Assembly: GCA_030607875.1 (NCBI GenBank)
Contig: JAUWJD010000008.1
Coordinates: forward strand, 1 to 64,000
Reading direction: 5' to 3'
Length of the DNA stretch: 64,000 bases
Source: Chloroflexota bacterium
Lineage (GTDB): Bacteria; Chloroflexota; Anaerolineae; UBA2200
The notes under the pieces were generated by a model, which made no database searches, was not told the DNA's origin, and saw only the letters and a list, made by a program, of their open reading frames with translations. Positions 9,752 to 18,449 of the stretch are shown piece by piece. The position numbers and the translations under genes were made by a program. How positions within the stretch are numbered: the stretch's first letter is position 1; the number at the start of each line of letters is the position of its first letter.

Positions 9752-9988
9752 ATGGCCAAGAAATCGAGGAAATCACGCCGCAAGGCCAAGAGCAAACAGC
9801 AACGGCCCACACGAGTTATGCAGCCTACCGTCCGCGCAATAATACCTGCCCCAGCAAAGGCATCTGCTGCAAGGAAAGTGGATCTGGCTCAAGAGTACCA
9901 ATACGTATTTGATGACCTGAGGAAGATTGCGATCATAGCCTCAGCCATGTTTGTGCTGCTTTTCGCACTGGCCTTTGCCCTGAGATAA
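9752..9988 (+). CDS. small basic single-pass membrane protein
   Basis: I chose the ATG at 9752 because the GTG at 9737 overlaps the ribosome binding site GAAGGAG (9731-9737). The 78-aa product begins with a very basic stretch of Lys and Arg (residues 2-20) and ends in one hydrophobic helix (about 58-77). It is preceded by a good promoter and followed by a perfect hairpin, which supports expression as a single gene. No family recognised. It could be a membrane-tethered nucleic-acid-binding or ribosome-associated small protein, but that is inference. Confidence 0.6.
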   Translation: MAKKSRKSRRKAKSKQQRPTRVMQPTVRAIIPAPAKASAARKVDLAQEYQYVFDDLRKIAIIASAMFVLLFALAFALR

Positions 9989-10050
9989 GCCAGTTCGAAA
10001 ACAAGCCCGGTTGTGATCCAATCGGATCTCCAAAAATCCCCGGATGCGCC

Positions 10051-10078
10051 AACGGGGGCATGATTACATGCCCCCGTT
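10051..10078. terminator. bidirectional hairpin between convergent genes
   Basis: Perfect 12-bp stem AACGGGGGCATG (10051-10062) with CATGCCCCCGTT (10067-10078) and a 4-nt loop, between the ends of two convergent genes. There is no long T tract. Confidence 0.65.
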
Positions 10079-10100
10079 CCACATGCCCGTTGAAGTACGA

Positions 10101-10862
10101 TCAGGCCGAGGTAGCGGACTGCTCCTCTGCAAGAACCGGGGGGCTCGTCCCACGGCGTACGAGTTGTAGGATCACCACCCGCAAGCCAAAGTGCAGCGCT
10201 ATGCATAACCACAAGTTGTGCGTGAACACATACAGGCTAGCGGTCAGCACAGCAAGCGAAGCAGTCAATACCACCCCTTCGCGAAGGCCTGGCGTGCCAA
10301 GCTCGTATCGGGTGTGTGGGTTGAGCAGACTAGCCACAAACACAAGGGCCAGCCCAAGGTAGACACCTAGATACGGGCCGGCCAACAACAGCATCGGGCT
10401 GCGACACAGCGCCCACCATGATTCCAACAGTATGGCCTCACGCAGCACAAAAGCCCAACCCTGAGGCTGCTCCAGCCACTTGGCTTGCTGCATGAATGCC
10501 CGATCGCCAACCAAACGCAGGTACTGCCCCCACAGCAGCACAAGCATCAACAGGCCTGCGCAGCCAAGTGCAACAGTCAGCCCTACCCCCTTGATCCAGT
10601 CCAGATCAGCCAGACCCAGGTCCAGCGGGCTGGCCCAACCCCACGAAAGGGCCAGGTAGGGACCCAGGAGGTAGTAGACCACGCGCAGCAGGTCACCCAA
10701 CCACAGCCTGCTGCCCCAAAGCCTGGCAAACTCAACCGCCTCTGCCAGGCGTCCAGTCCTCGGTATCCTGAGTGCCCAAGCGATGTTGTTGCCCAGGACA
10801 TACAGGGCCAGATAGCCCAGCACAGCGAGCAGCAAACGCGACGGATAAGCCAGGGAGATCAC
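10101..10862 (-). CDS. polytopic membrane protein, CPBP-like
   Basis: 253 aa with about six hydrophobic segments. Near the C-terminus a FTHNLWLCIALHFGLR-type helix, with two histidines, resembles the last motif of the CPBP (CAAX protease/bacteriocin-processing) family. The typical EExxR motif is not clear; only a REAILLE segment is seen. It may therefore be a divergent or inactive CPBP protein, or an unrelated membrane protein. It faces the small membrane protein gene across the 10051 hairpin. Confidence 0.5.
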   Translation of the reverse strand: MISLAYPSRLLLAVLGYLALYVLGNNIAWALRIPRTGRLAEAVEFARLWGSRLWLGDLLRVVYYLLGPYLALSWGWASPLDLGLADLDWIKGVGLTVALGCAGLLMLVLLWGQYLRLVGDRAFMQQAKWLEQPQGWAFVLREAILLESWWALCRSPMLLLAGPYLGVYLGLALVFVASLLNPHTRYELGTPGLREGVVLTASLAVLTASLYVFTHNLWLCIALHFGLRVVILQLVRRGTSPPVLAEEQSATSA

Positions 10863-10941
10863 CTTGTCACCTCACTATAGATGCACGGCACGGCTGGCAG
10901 ATGCGCCGTCCTCTCCCCTGCAACCATGACAGAGGAGAACA

Positions 10942-11015
<74 letters not shown>

Positions 11016-11294
11016 CTTAGGTACCGCCCCTGAATCTATCTGCGCACTATGGTGTACCCTATGGCATGAGGAACCTTTCGCACCACGGTTCGCTCTGCCT
11101 TGCCAGGTGACGGAGCGCCGCCGGCGACCCTGCACCAGCCAGGGCTTTGGCGCGTCATTCCCTTGCGCTGGTGCTTGCTCACCGACGCCGTGCCATGGGC
11201 TGTTGTGGCGGCCGTAGTGTCGAGAAGAAAGGGCGAGTTACAAAACCCCGTTGGGAGACCGGCGGGTTGCTGTCCCCATTGAAGCGCATGCGTT

Positions 11295-12047
11295 TCACCG
11301 CCGATTGACCCTTGGGGCAATCCCCCACTTGAGACCGTAGTCCAACAGCAGCTTCCGTTCAACGTACTTGCAGAATAGGCGCCCAATGACGTTCCCAAGA
11401 CCAGCCACAGGAAACGCTGCAACATACAGATTCTCTATGTGACCAGCGAATATCTTGTGGTAGGTTCTGCCACCGCTATGTGCTTTCTCCGCCGTGGTGG
11501 CCGAGGTATGGAACTCGCTCCATCTCTTCTTGAGTGGTCTCGTGGTTTCGCCGACGTAGATGATTTCGCGCGCCTCTGGGTTTGCCGGACCAGGAGGAGG
11601 CGAGTCCCAGTGAGCCAGCAAGTACACTCCTGGGGCATTGGCTCGGTGAAGCGAGGCTCGCTTATTCCACGGACTCCAGGGCGAGAAGACCACCTCCGGC
11701 AACTGGGTCTGCTCGTAGGGCTTCTCCACATCACGGTCTGGTGACAGAGATGTATGCACTACGTCTGCTACGCGTGTTTCATCTTGCGCCACTTCCCCTA
11801 CTGTGACAATGCTAAAGCCTAGTCTGCGAAAGCACCTGTTCGTGGGTTCTCCGCCCTTGAACTTCCCAAGGCCCGTCACCATACGCAAGACTTCTTTGGG
11901 GGGATAACGTCGTCCGTTGTGCTCGATAGTATACGTGCGCCACCAGTGGGATGGAAAGGTATCCCGCTTCTCCCGGTCAAATCGCTCCATTGCGGCGAGC
12001 ACCTCTTCGGCGGTGAATGTCTTGCCCTTGAAAGTGGTTTGTCTCAT
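11295..12047 (-). CDS. GIY-YIG nuclease-domain protein with YPPK-type N-terminal domain
   Basis: 250 aa. The N-terminal half contains a FTAEEVLAAM segment and NGRRYPPKEV, a signature seen in N-terminal domains of McrA-like and other restriction endonucleases. The C-terminal half (about 138-245) has a GIY-YIG-like core: GVYLL, then IIYVGET, then an arginine in KKRW and a later ENLYVA segment. GIY-YIG enzymes are metal-dependent DNA nucleases with roles in restriction, repair and mobile elements. It lies in the defence cluster upstream of the tRNA-Val copy, same strand as the AlbA_2 and restriction genes, with a 137-nt gap before it. A restriction or modified-DNA-targeting role is inference. 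Confidence 0.6.
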   Translation of the reverse strand: MRQTTFKGKTFTAEEVLAAMERFDREKRDTFPSHWWRTYTIEHNGRRYPPKEVLRMVTGLGKFKGGEPTNRCFRRLGFSIVTVGEVAQDETRVADVVHTSLSPDRDVEKPYEQTQLPEVVFSPWSPWNKRASLHRANAPGVYLLAHWDSPPPGPANPEAREIIYVGETTRPLKKRWSEFHTSATTAEKAHSGGRTYHKIFAGHIENLYVAAFPVAGLGNVIGRLFCKYVERKLLLDYGLKWGIAPRVNRR

Positions 12048-12184
12048 TTGACCAAATCCCTCCTAGCACACCCGTCAAGCCCGCTGCTGGCACAATCGCA
12101 AACCGCTCAGGCACCTTCCCAGCCCTCTCCCCCCCTCAACCTCAGCCCCGCACTCAGGGCATACGTCAGACCACAAAGGCCTCG

Positions 12185-12964
12185 CTACTGCCGAAGCATC
12201 CCCTCAATCACTGTCTTCTTCACTTCAATCAGACGTAGCACAAAATCCTCGAAGTCTTCCTTAGGATACTTCGGGTTGGGCGTCTTTGAGCCCGTCACAG
12301 CTTGAAGCAGCAACCTGAAGCTTTCGCCGAAAGGCGGAGAGACGTAGTACCGCTCGAGCTGAGTGTACAGGGTCTTCAGCTCAGCCAAGTGCATTTCGAG
12401 GTCGAATTCCCTCTGCGAAGAGTACTCGGTTGCTATGCGCCGGTTGAGAATCTGCTGGAGTTCCTCGTAGTTCGCCGCCACCGAGGCTGTGCCGCGTCTC
12501 ACGTAGATGGCGTTCGCTCTGATGGCTGTGCCCCCTGCCTTCGCAACAAATGGGACGTATTCTGGAGAGTCCTCAATGAACATGACTTGGAAGCTCTTGC
12601 CCTTGATAGCAGGATACTCGGCATCCTGGTAGGAGAAATCCACGGTCTCATGCTTGAGCTGTGAAGGGATGAATCGTTCGATGCCCTGCTGAATATCCGC
12701 GTGGTCTATGAGGCTACGTAACCCCACTGAGTCGAAAGTCTTGTCCTCTCTCTCTGCGACTCCGACCACCAAACAGCCTCCACCGTAGTTGGCCATTCCC
12801 AAGATGTGACGCGCTAGCTTGGGGAAAGGAGGCCATTCCCTCTTGAAATCCAGGCAGTTTCGCTCACCAACAGGGAATTGCAGCAGCTTGCGTAGTCCCT
12901 CTCGTGAAGGCTCCTCAAAGAATCTAGCGAAGTCCTCGTGCCATCCTTTTCCCTTTGTCGTCAT
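12185..12964 (-). CDS. AlbA_2 (Schlafen-type) domain protein
   Basis: I start at the ATG at 12964, 7 bp after GGGGAG; the longer frame adds 35 residues overlapping the repeat at 13.0 kb. The 259-aa product has the AlbA_2 pattern: CLDFKREWP, then ILGMANYGGGCLVVGV, then YVRRGTAS near 160. A helical C-terminal region with ERYYVSPPFGESFR follows. AlbA_2 domains are nucleic-acid-binding or predicted nuclease domains, frequent in phage-defence loci and transcriptional regulators. The neighbours are a GIY-YIG protein and a restriction-modification enzyme, which points to defence. A plain regulator is possible but no helix-turn-helix is evident. Confidence 0.7.
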   Translation of the reverse strand: MTTKGKGWHEDFARFFEEPSREGLRKLLQFPVGERNCLDFKREWPPFPKLARHILGMANYGGGCLVVGVAEREDKTFDSVGLRSLIDHADIQQGIERFIPSQLKHETVDFSYQDAEYPAIKGKSFQVMFIEDSPEYVPFVAKAGGTAIRANAIYVRRGTASVAANYEELQQILNRRIATEYSSQREFDLEMHLAELKTLYTQLERYYVSPPFGESFRLLLQAVTGSKTPNPKYPKEDFEDFVLRLIEVKKTVIEGMLRQ

Positions 12965-13042
12965 CTGCCACTCCCCTTGTCGCTGTGCTTCCTTGTCTAC
13001 CACACCGGCTCCCCACGTCCAAACCAAACACCGTTGACCGAA

Positions 13043-13140
13043 TTGCAGCGGACGGGCTTCTGTGTACAATGTGTCTGCTACGGTATCCGCCGCACCGTGG
13101 CCGTGCCCTGGACTTTGGAAGAAGTCGCAGGGCTCTCTTG
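13043..13140 (+). ncRNA. candidate structured RNA repeat, copy R1
   Basis: TTGCAG (13043-13048), 16 bp, TACAAT (13065-13070) resemble a rightward promoter. Downstream, ACGGT (13080-13084) can pair with ACCGT (13094-13098). A second stem is GCCCTG-GACTT (13105-13115) with AAGTC-G-CAGGGC (13122-13133), with a 6-nt loop and a one-base bulge. The same layout recurs in copies R2 and R3. It begins 79 bp upstream of, and divergent from, the AlbA_2 gene and runs toward the 3' end of the RM gene. Confidence 0.5.
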
Positions 13141-13194
13141 TGCTATTGGTGCTACTCTACTCTATGTCGTGCGGTTCCCCAAGCTCCGCCGACC

Positions 13195-16100
13195 TCAGTC
13201 AATCGGCCACTCGGGTATCAGCTGGTCAATCTCCTTCATCAACACAATCGTCTCCGACAACGCCACAACAACCTTCTGATAGTGCAGCAAATCCTCAAAA
13301 GACAGCGCTCGGCCCTTACGGTCCTTCAGCCACTTGTCCAGAACCTGGTAGCCACCAATCCGGAACTCCCAGACGGCCGAATTGACTCCCTCGAAGTATT
13401 GCGTCTTGTTGATGTACACGCGACCCGCAACGTCCCCGTGCGGCTCTCTGTAGCGGACCTTCTCCACTTCGTTGGAGCCGACGACGGGGAACTTGGTGAT
13501 GAGCTGATTGAGCTTCGGTAACTCCATCAGGTGCAGGCCCACAAGCTCCTCGCCTTTCTGCGCTAGAGTCCTGAACAGAGTGAGGTCCGAGGTGAGCGGC
13601 AGGCGGGCAAAGTCAATCTTCAGGAACTCGGCATAGCGCTCGCGGTAGGTAGGTGAATGCAAGACAGCGTAGGCATAATGGAGGATGTCCTCTGGGCCAA
13701 TGGTGGTTCTCAGGTCGCCCCTGCCGTCGAGTTGGAACCGCAGGTCTAGTTCTCTCTCAAGTGTCGCTATTAACTGCTCTGAGAGGTTCGGTTGTCGGGT
13801 AGGCTCGCCAACCATGAACAGCGTACCGGCTGAGTCCTCCGACGTGCAGTACAAATATAATGGGAATACGTAGCATGCGTCCGTTCCCGAGACGGCGTCC
13901 TTGCAAACAACGTGCTTAGACACAAAGAAGTGGGCATATCCTTCCGTACGGATGCCCCGCATTGTCAGCAAAGCGACATTCCGGTGCAGCAGATGTCGCA
14001 TAACTCCGAACCTAGGGAGCTCCACTACGTCGCTCGAATAGTAGATTGGTCTAACGTCGAACGGACGGTAGAGACAGGTGGCGAAGTCCTCCTCCCAGTT
14101 CTCTCTTCGCTGTAGTCGTGCCCTTGCCTCAGACAGTTTCCAGTCCCTGGTATCCCGCAACCTGTATCTCTGCCGCACTTCTTCGTCTGTGAGCCTGGCA
14201 TTGCGGAGGTCCATAATCCTCGACCGGAGCGCTGTTTCATCGAAGTCAACCGCGAAGCGGTCGCGATGCGTCTTGATCCCACTCGAATGCACCGATAGCA
14301 CGTCAGCGACGCTCCAGCCCCGCCTATACTCGGTGGCGCGATCGAATTCCTTCGGGACGAAGAAGGAGTATGGCGGTGCTGGCCTGAGGAGCTGCCAGTC
14401 GGTGCTACTCACGTCATTCTCGGCCAGATAATCGTACTTCTCCTCTCGCGAGCCCCACAACTCGGCATACTTCGTACAGGCCAGACCTTCGCCGGGGCCC
14501 TCCTTCACGAACAGGGCGATGGCGACCCCAGGGCGGATGTCAAAGACATTCTCGTCCTTCCTACCATCTGGTGCCTTGTCTCCACGAATCGCACTGCCAT
14601 GCAGATTGAGAACGTAGACCTGAGAGAATGACTTCAGCAACTCCTCCCTCATCCCACGATGAATTAGCCCTGACAGATAGGCGTGGTTGGTAATCATGGC
14701 GACGATGCCCTGTCCGGTGCGCTCGATACGGTCATGGGCGAAGCGAATGAACTTGATGTAGTCATCGGACAAAGGCTGGATGTTGCGCTCGCCACGCACA
14801 GCGGCCTTGTAAGGCTCCATCAGCTCGTCAATGTGCGGCCCTTTGTTGGCTGAACTGACCGAATAGGGTGGGTTGCCCAGTACCAGCATAATCGGCCGGT
14901 GGCGCTTCACTTTGTTGGCTGCCTTGGTCTCTTCGGCCAGCCCCTGAGGGAACAGAGGAAGGCCAGTCCACTCGTGAGCCGCTTCCAGCGTATTGGTCAA
15001 GTACACCCCAATGCGTTCACCGTCGCTGACTTCGCAACCCCATAGCGCACGGAGGCTCTCAGGTAGGTCTCGCCCTGCCAGTTGCAGGCTCAACTTGAAG
15101 TGAGCTACCGCGTAGGGTGCCATTAGTATCTCGAAGCCGAAGAGACGTGGCAGAAGGTGGTTCTTCACGTAGCCCGGCCACATCCCAGCGTTGCCTTTCG
15201 TTATGAATTGCTGGCGGATGTGGTCGACCACAGCGTAGAGGAACGTACCCGTACCGCAGGCTGGGTCAAGAATCAGGACCTTGTGGCTCATGGTGGTCTT
15301 GCGGGTTGAGTGCTTGCCCTTGACTTTCAAGCGCACATCGTAGTTGGGAACCACAATCTGGCTGTTGTCGGCCAGCCCATCGGGACAATCAAAGTAGGTT
15401 CGCAGCAAGTAATCGAGTGAACGAACGATGTATGATACAATCGGTGCTGGGGTGTAGGAGACGCCACGTGCCCGACGCAGGCCGGGGTCATATGCGGCCA
15501 GGAAGGTCTCGTAGAAATGAACTACTGGGTCTTCCTGGGTGGTCCGGCGTCCAAACTCAGCCAGCACTGCCTGCATGTCGGTATGGCGCAACAGTGCCAC
15601 AAGGTCATCTACGAAGCTGGCAAATGGTTCGTCATCGAGTTTCGGCCCGGTAATCTGATAGAAGAAATCGCGCAGGAACGGATTGGACTTGGGAATGAGG
15701 CGCTGTGCTTCCTGCCGGGAGAAATCCGAAGGGGTGGGGTCCATCGCTCGTGCCGAGAATAGGCCATAGGCAAGAGTTTGCGCAAACATGTCGGCAAAAT
15801 CGGCTGTCTTGCCGGGCTGGTCCAGGTCTGCAATGAGGACTCTGGCGAAGGCCTGTCGCCAGCCCTGCACCATTGGGGACGCTTGACCCTGCTCGTAGGC
15901 CTCAATAATGATGTCTCGCACCATGTGGGCCAGCCGAGCCATGCGAACTGCCAGATTGCGTGGCGTGCGCACCGGTTGGGGAGCATGTTCGAGAAAGCCA
16001 CGAAGCAACTCCTGTACTGCCTGTCGCCCCTTTCTTGATGGCGTGAGCTGCCCACCGGGGTTAAGCTGGGCCAGCGAGGCAGTCTGCAAGCACGCCCCGT

Positions 16101-16428
16101 CGACATACCAGCGAAACTCCAAGTAATCGGTCAGGACCAAGTTCTCCAATGATTTCCTGTAGCGTCTGAGCTGGCCCGAGCGCTCAACCACGCTAAGCGG
16201 TTTGCCTACATCCTTAGCCTCAATGTAGCCGACCGTGAGACCAGCCCGGGTCACCGCGTAGTCCGGAGCACCGCAAGCGATGTGCTTCGGCTCGTTGACG
16301 GCAGTGATGCCAGGTGCAAGCGCTTCGACCAAGGTCTTCAAGGCCGGCCGGTGCGTGTGTTCCGTAGCATTGCCAGCCTGTAGGGCATGCTGAATGCTCT
16401 TCAAGTACTGGTTGATGGGATTCGACAT
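13195..16428 (-). CDS. single-chain type ISP/IIG-like restriction-modification enzyme
   Basis: 1077 aa. N-terminal PD-(D/E)xK-type nuclease: Asp56 in APDYAV, then Glu70 and Lys72 in GYIEAKDVG. A helical spacer (about 150-320) leads to an N6-adenine methyltransferase domain with motif I DPACGTGTF (388-396) and motif IV NPPY (519-522). The C-terminal part (about 650-1077) fits the type ISP specificity domain. The RecA-like helicase found in long LlaGI-type enzymes is absent, so this is the shorter class that combines cutting, methylation and target recognition in one chain. It would cleave unmodified foreign DNA in the cytoplasm. It is flanked by R1 and R2 repeats and is the core of the cluster between two tRNA-Val copies. 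No frameshift is seen. Confidence 0.88.
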   Translation of the reverse strand: MSNPINQYLKSIQHALQAGNATEHTHRPALKTLVEALAPGITAVNEPKHIACGAPDYAVTRAGLTVGYIEAKDVGKPLSVVERSGQLRRYRKSLENLVLTDYLEFRWYVDGACLQTASLAQLNPGGQLTPSRKGRQAVQELLRGFLEHAPQPVRTPRNLAVRMARLAHMVRDIIIEAYEQGQASPMVQGWRQAFARVLIADLDQPGKTADFADMFAQTLAYGLFSARAMDPTPSDFSRQEAQRLIPKSNPFLRDFFYQITGPKLDDEPFASFVDDLVALLRHTDMQAVLAEFGRRTTQEDPVVHFYETFLAAYDPGLRRARGVSYTPAPIVSYIVRSLDYLLRTYFDCPDGLADNSQIVVPNYDVRLKVKGKHSTRKTTMSHKVLILDPACGTGTFLYAVVDHIRQQFITKGNAGMWPGYVKNHLLPRLFGFEILMAPYAVAHFKLSLQLAGRDLPESLRALWGCEVSDGERIGVYLTNTLEAAHEWTGLPLFPQGLAEETKAANKVKRHRPIMLVLGNPPYSVSSANKGPHIDELMEPYKAAVRGERNIQPLSDDYIKFIRFAHDRIERTGQGIVAMITNHAYLSGLIHRGMREELLKSFSQVYVLNLHGSAIRGDKAPDGRKDENVFDIRPGVAIALFVKEGPGEGLACTKYAELWGSREEKYDYLAENDVSSTDWQLLRPAPPYSFFVPKEFDRATEYRRGWSVADVLSVHSSGIKTHRDRFAVDFDETALRSRIMDLRNARLTDEEVRQRYRLRDTRDWKLSEARARLQRRENWEEDFATCLYRPFDVRPIYYSSDVVELPRFGVMRHLLHRNVALLTMRGIRTEGYAHFFVSKHVVCKDAVSGTDACYVFPLYLYCTSEDSAGTLFMVGEPTRQPNLSEQLIATLERELDLRFQLDGRGDLRTTIGPEDILHYAYAVLHSPTYRERYAEFLKIDFARLPLTSDLTLFRTLAQKGEELVGLHLMELPKLNQLITKFPVVGSNEVEKVRYREPHGDVAGRVYINKTQYFEGVNSAVWEFRIGGYQVLDKWLKDRKGRALSFEDLLHYQKVVVALSETIVLMKEIDQLIPEWPID

Positions 16429-16488
16429 TGTCTGCCCTCACCTATGTACACGTCTGCATCCACTCATGACATAAGCCCGCCCATCGAC

Positions 16489-16605
16489 TTGCAGTGGAGG
16501 GGCTGCCTTGCTACAATGAGGCTGGTACGGTGTCCGCTGCGCAGTCTCGTGCCGCGTGCGGCGCGAGGCACCGTGGCCGACCCTGGACTTTGCCAGAAGT
16601 CGTAC
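16489..16605 (+). ncRNA. candidate structured RNA repeat, copy R2
   Basis: TTGCAG (16489-16494), 17 bp, TACAAT (16512-16517). ACGGTG (16527-16532) pairs with CACCGT (16569-16574) and encloses an extra stem, CTCGTGCCG (16546-16554) with CGGCGCGAG (16559-16567). The second stem keeps GACTT (16586-16590) and AAGTC (16597-16601) around a 6-nt loop; the outer GCCCTG/CAGGGC extension of R1 is lost. It begins 61 bp upstream of, and divergent from, the RM gene. Confidence 0.5.
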
Positions 16606-16793
16606 ACTTCTCTTCTGTCTACGCCTATTCTACTCCATCCCCCGCCTGTGGGCAAGTTGTTCAGGCACTGACCCTGGCAGGTCAGCCCTACGCACCAGCG
16701 AGCGTTTGCTCACCCTCGTTTCAGCAAGCGCCCCTCACGAGTCCAGCGCCAAAAAGCCGCCAGATTTCGACACGGCTTCCCAGGAACACAAAA

Positions 16794-16840
16794 CCGGAGA
16801 CTGCCTATGGTCCCTCTGGGGGCACATAAGCAGTCTCCGG
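16794..16840 (-). terminator. Rho-independent terminator after tRNA-Val
   Basis: Perfect 11-bp stem CCGGAGACTGC (16794-16804) with GCAGTCTCCGG (16830-16840). On the minus strand it is followed by TTTTG, just downstream of the tRNA 3' end. Confidence 0.65.
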
Positions 16841-16851
16841 CCAACAGAACA

Positions 16852-16925
16852 TGGGCGCGACGGGACTCGAACCTGTGACCTCACGGATGTGAACCGTGCG
16901 CTCTGACCAACTGAGCTACGCGCCC
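16852..16925 (-). tRNA. tRNA-Val (CAC)
   Basis: A cloverleaf is readable on the minus strand: acceptor GGGCGCG/CGCGCCC perfectly paired, D stem GCTC/GAGC, anticodon stem CACGG/CCGTG with loop TTCACAT (anticodon CAC), T loop TTCGAGT. CCA is not encoded. 74 nt. It is intact, unlike the copy at 10.9 kb. Confidence 0.92.
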
Positions 16926-17018
16926 ATGAACAACCACATTATAGCGATGAAGGCCCTTTTGGGCAAATGCCGTCGCCTCACACTCCTACCGTTTTCCCAC
17001 CGGGATTGCGGTGCGCAG

Positions 17019-17270
17019 TCAGGAAGTAGGCCGTGGCAGGGGCGACGGTGCTACAGCCAGTGTAGGTGTAAGCGTCGCCACCACCGGACTCGGTGACGGC
17101 GTAGCTTCCAGCGGCGTTGCAGTTGGCACCGTGGGCGGAACCGTAGGCTGCACGCGCCGCTGTGGGTCCGGCAAAAAGATAACGATTGTGCCACAGATCA
17201 TGCTCACCACCACCAGCGCACTCAGCGCCACGAACAAATTCCCTCCTCGTCCTCTTGACGAACGCCTCAC
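17019..17270 (-). CDS. small membrane protein with Pro/Thr tail
   Basis: A GTG start at 17270 follows GGGGAGG. The 83-aa product has an arginine-rich N-terminus, one hydrophobic helix (about 12-32) and a VPPTVPTATP-type low-complexity C-terminus. It begins 16 nt after the TPR gene and is likely cotranscribed with it. No enzymatic domain; a single-pass anchor with an extracellular Pro/Thr stalk. Function unknown. Confidence 0.6.
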   Translation of the reverse strand: MRRSSRGRGGNLFVALSALVVVSMICGTIVIFLPDPQRRVQPTVPPTVPTATPLEATPSPSPVVATLTPTLAVAPSPLPRPTS

Positions 17271-17286
17271 GTCCTACCTCCCCAAC

Positions 17287-18414
17287 CTACTGCCCTTCAC
17301 AACTCCTGAGACCCTGCAGGGCAGGCTCAGCATACGGATCAATCTCCAGGGCGCGTTCTAGCCACGGACGCGCCTGCTCACAGTCGCCGATATAGACATA
17401 AGACAACCCTAGCTCATAGTAGAACTCGATCGCCGTAGCGCCCAGGGAGATGGCCTTCTCAAACTGTGGAATGGCATCCTCGTAGCGCCGCTGCACATAG
17501 TAACACCAGCCCAGGTGCCCATAGGCGTTGGCGAACTCGGGGTCGGCGGCCGCGGCTTTCCTGAACTGCGCGATGGCCTGCTCGTACTCTTGCTGGGTAT
17601 AGTAGACCTGCCCCAGGCTATCGTGACTCGTGGGGTCATCTGGATCAACCACCGTCGCCTTCATAAACTCATCAATGGCCCCCTCATAGTCGCCCAGCGC
17701 TCGATAGGTGCGCCCCAGGCTGAGGTACAAATAGGCCAGGTTCGGCTGCAAGGCAATGGCTTCAATGTACTCGAGGATAGCGCCTTCGTAGTCGCCAAGC
17801 CTCTCCAGAACGTAGCCCCGGTTGCGATATGCATAGACATTGCTCCCATCCAGGGATACGGCTTTGTCCGCCGTCTGCAGGGCACGATCCAGACGCCCCT
17901 TGTCAGCATAGACCTCAGCCAGATAGGCGTAGGCCGTGGCGTCATTGGGGTCAAGGTCTATGGCCTTTAAGCAGGCCTCCATAGCAGCATCATAGTCCCC
18001 GTTCCAGTCCAACACCATGCCCAATATGGCCTGGTTCTCCACATCCTCCGAATTGATCTCCACCGCTCGCTGCGCCGCACGCAGGCCCTCCTTGTAGCGA
18101 CCTCGCAGTGTCAACAGACGTCCCAAACGCGCATGGGCGGTCGAGTTGCTGGGATCCAGTTCCGTAACCCGGCGATACTCGGCAATCGCCTCGCTGATCT
18201 TGCCTTGATCAAAGAAACGATCCGCGAGGACCATACGCTCCTTGACGCTGATCTCTGTAGGCGTGGGCGTGGGACGCTCCCGCCCCGGCAGGCCCAAAAA
18301 ACCCAGGTCAAAATCCTGCGAGCGCAGATACCACAACGCAAGGGCCAGCAAGAGAACCAGCAGCAGAAGCCAAGGCCAGCGGCGAGAGCGTCGGGGGGTC
18401 GTGCCGATATACAT
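17287..18414 (-). CDS. membrane-anchored TPR-repeat protein
   Basis: 375 aa. The N-terminus is basic with one hydrophobic segment (about 14-30) and a short PTPTPTE linker. From about residue 58 on there are roughly eight to nine tetratricopeptide repeats with the A-x-L-G/G-x-Y-x-x-A-x-P pattern (for example LGRTYRALGDYEGAIDEF). TPR arrays mediate protein-protein contacts, so this is probably a scaffold at the outer face of the membrane. It lies 35 nt downstream of the M28-type peptidase gene and just upstream of a small Pro/Thr membrane protein, so the three likely form an operon. The partner is unknown. Confidence 0.8.
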   Translation of the reverse strand: MYIGTTPRRSRRWPWLLLLVLLLALALWYLRSQDFDLGFLGLPGRERPTPTPTEISVKERMVLADRFFDQGKISEAIAEYRRVTELDPSNSTAHARLGRLLTLRGRYKEGLRAAQRAVEINSEDVENQAILGMVLDWNGDYDAAMEACLKAIDLDPNDATAYAYLAEVYADKGRLDRALQTADKAVSLDGSNVYAYRNRGYVLERLGDYEGAILEYIEAIALQPNLAYLYLSLGRTYRALGDYEGAIDEFMKATVVDPDDPTSHDSLGQVYYTQQEYEQAIAQFRKAAAADPEFANAYGHLGWCYYVQRRYEDAIPQFEKAISLGATAIEFYYELGLSYVYIGDCEQARPWLERALEIDPYAEPALQGLRSCEGQ

Positions 18415-18449
18415 GCGATTACGTCTCAGACTCCACGTTTTGTGTCCCG

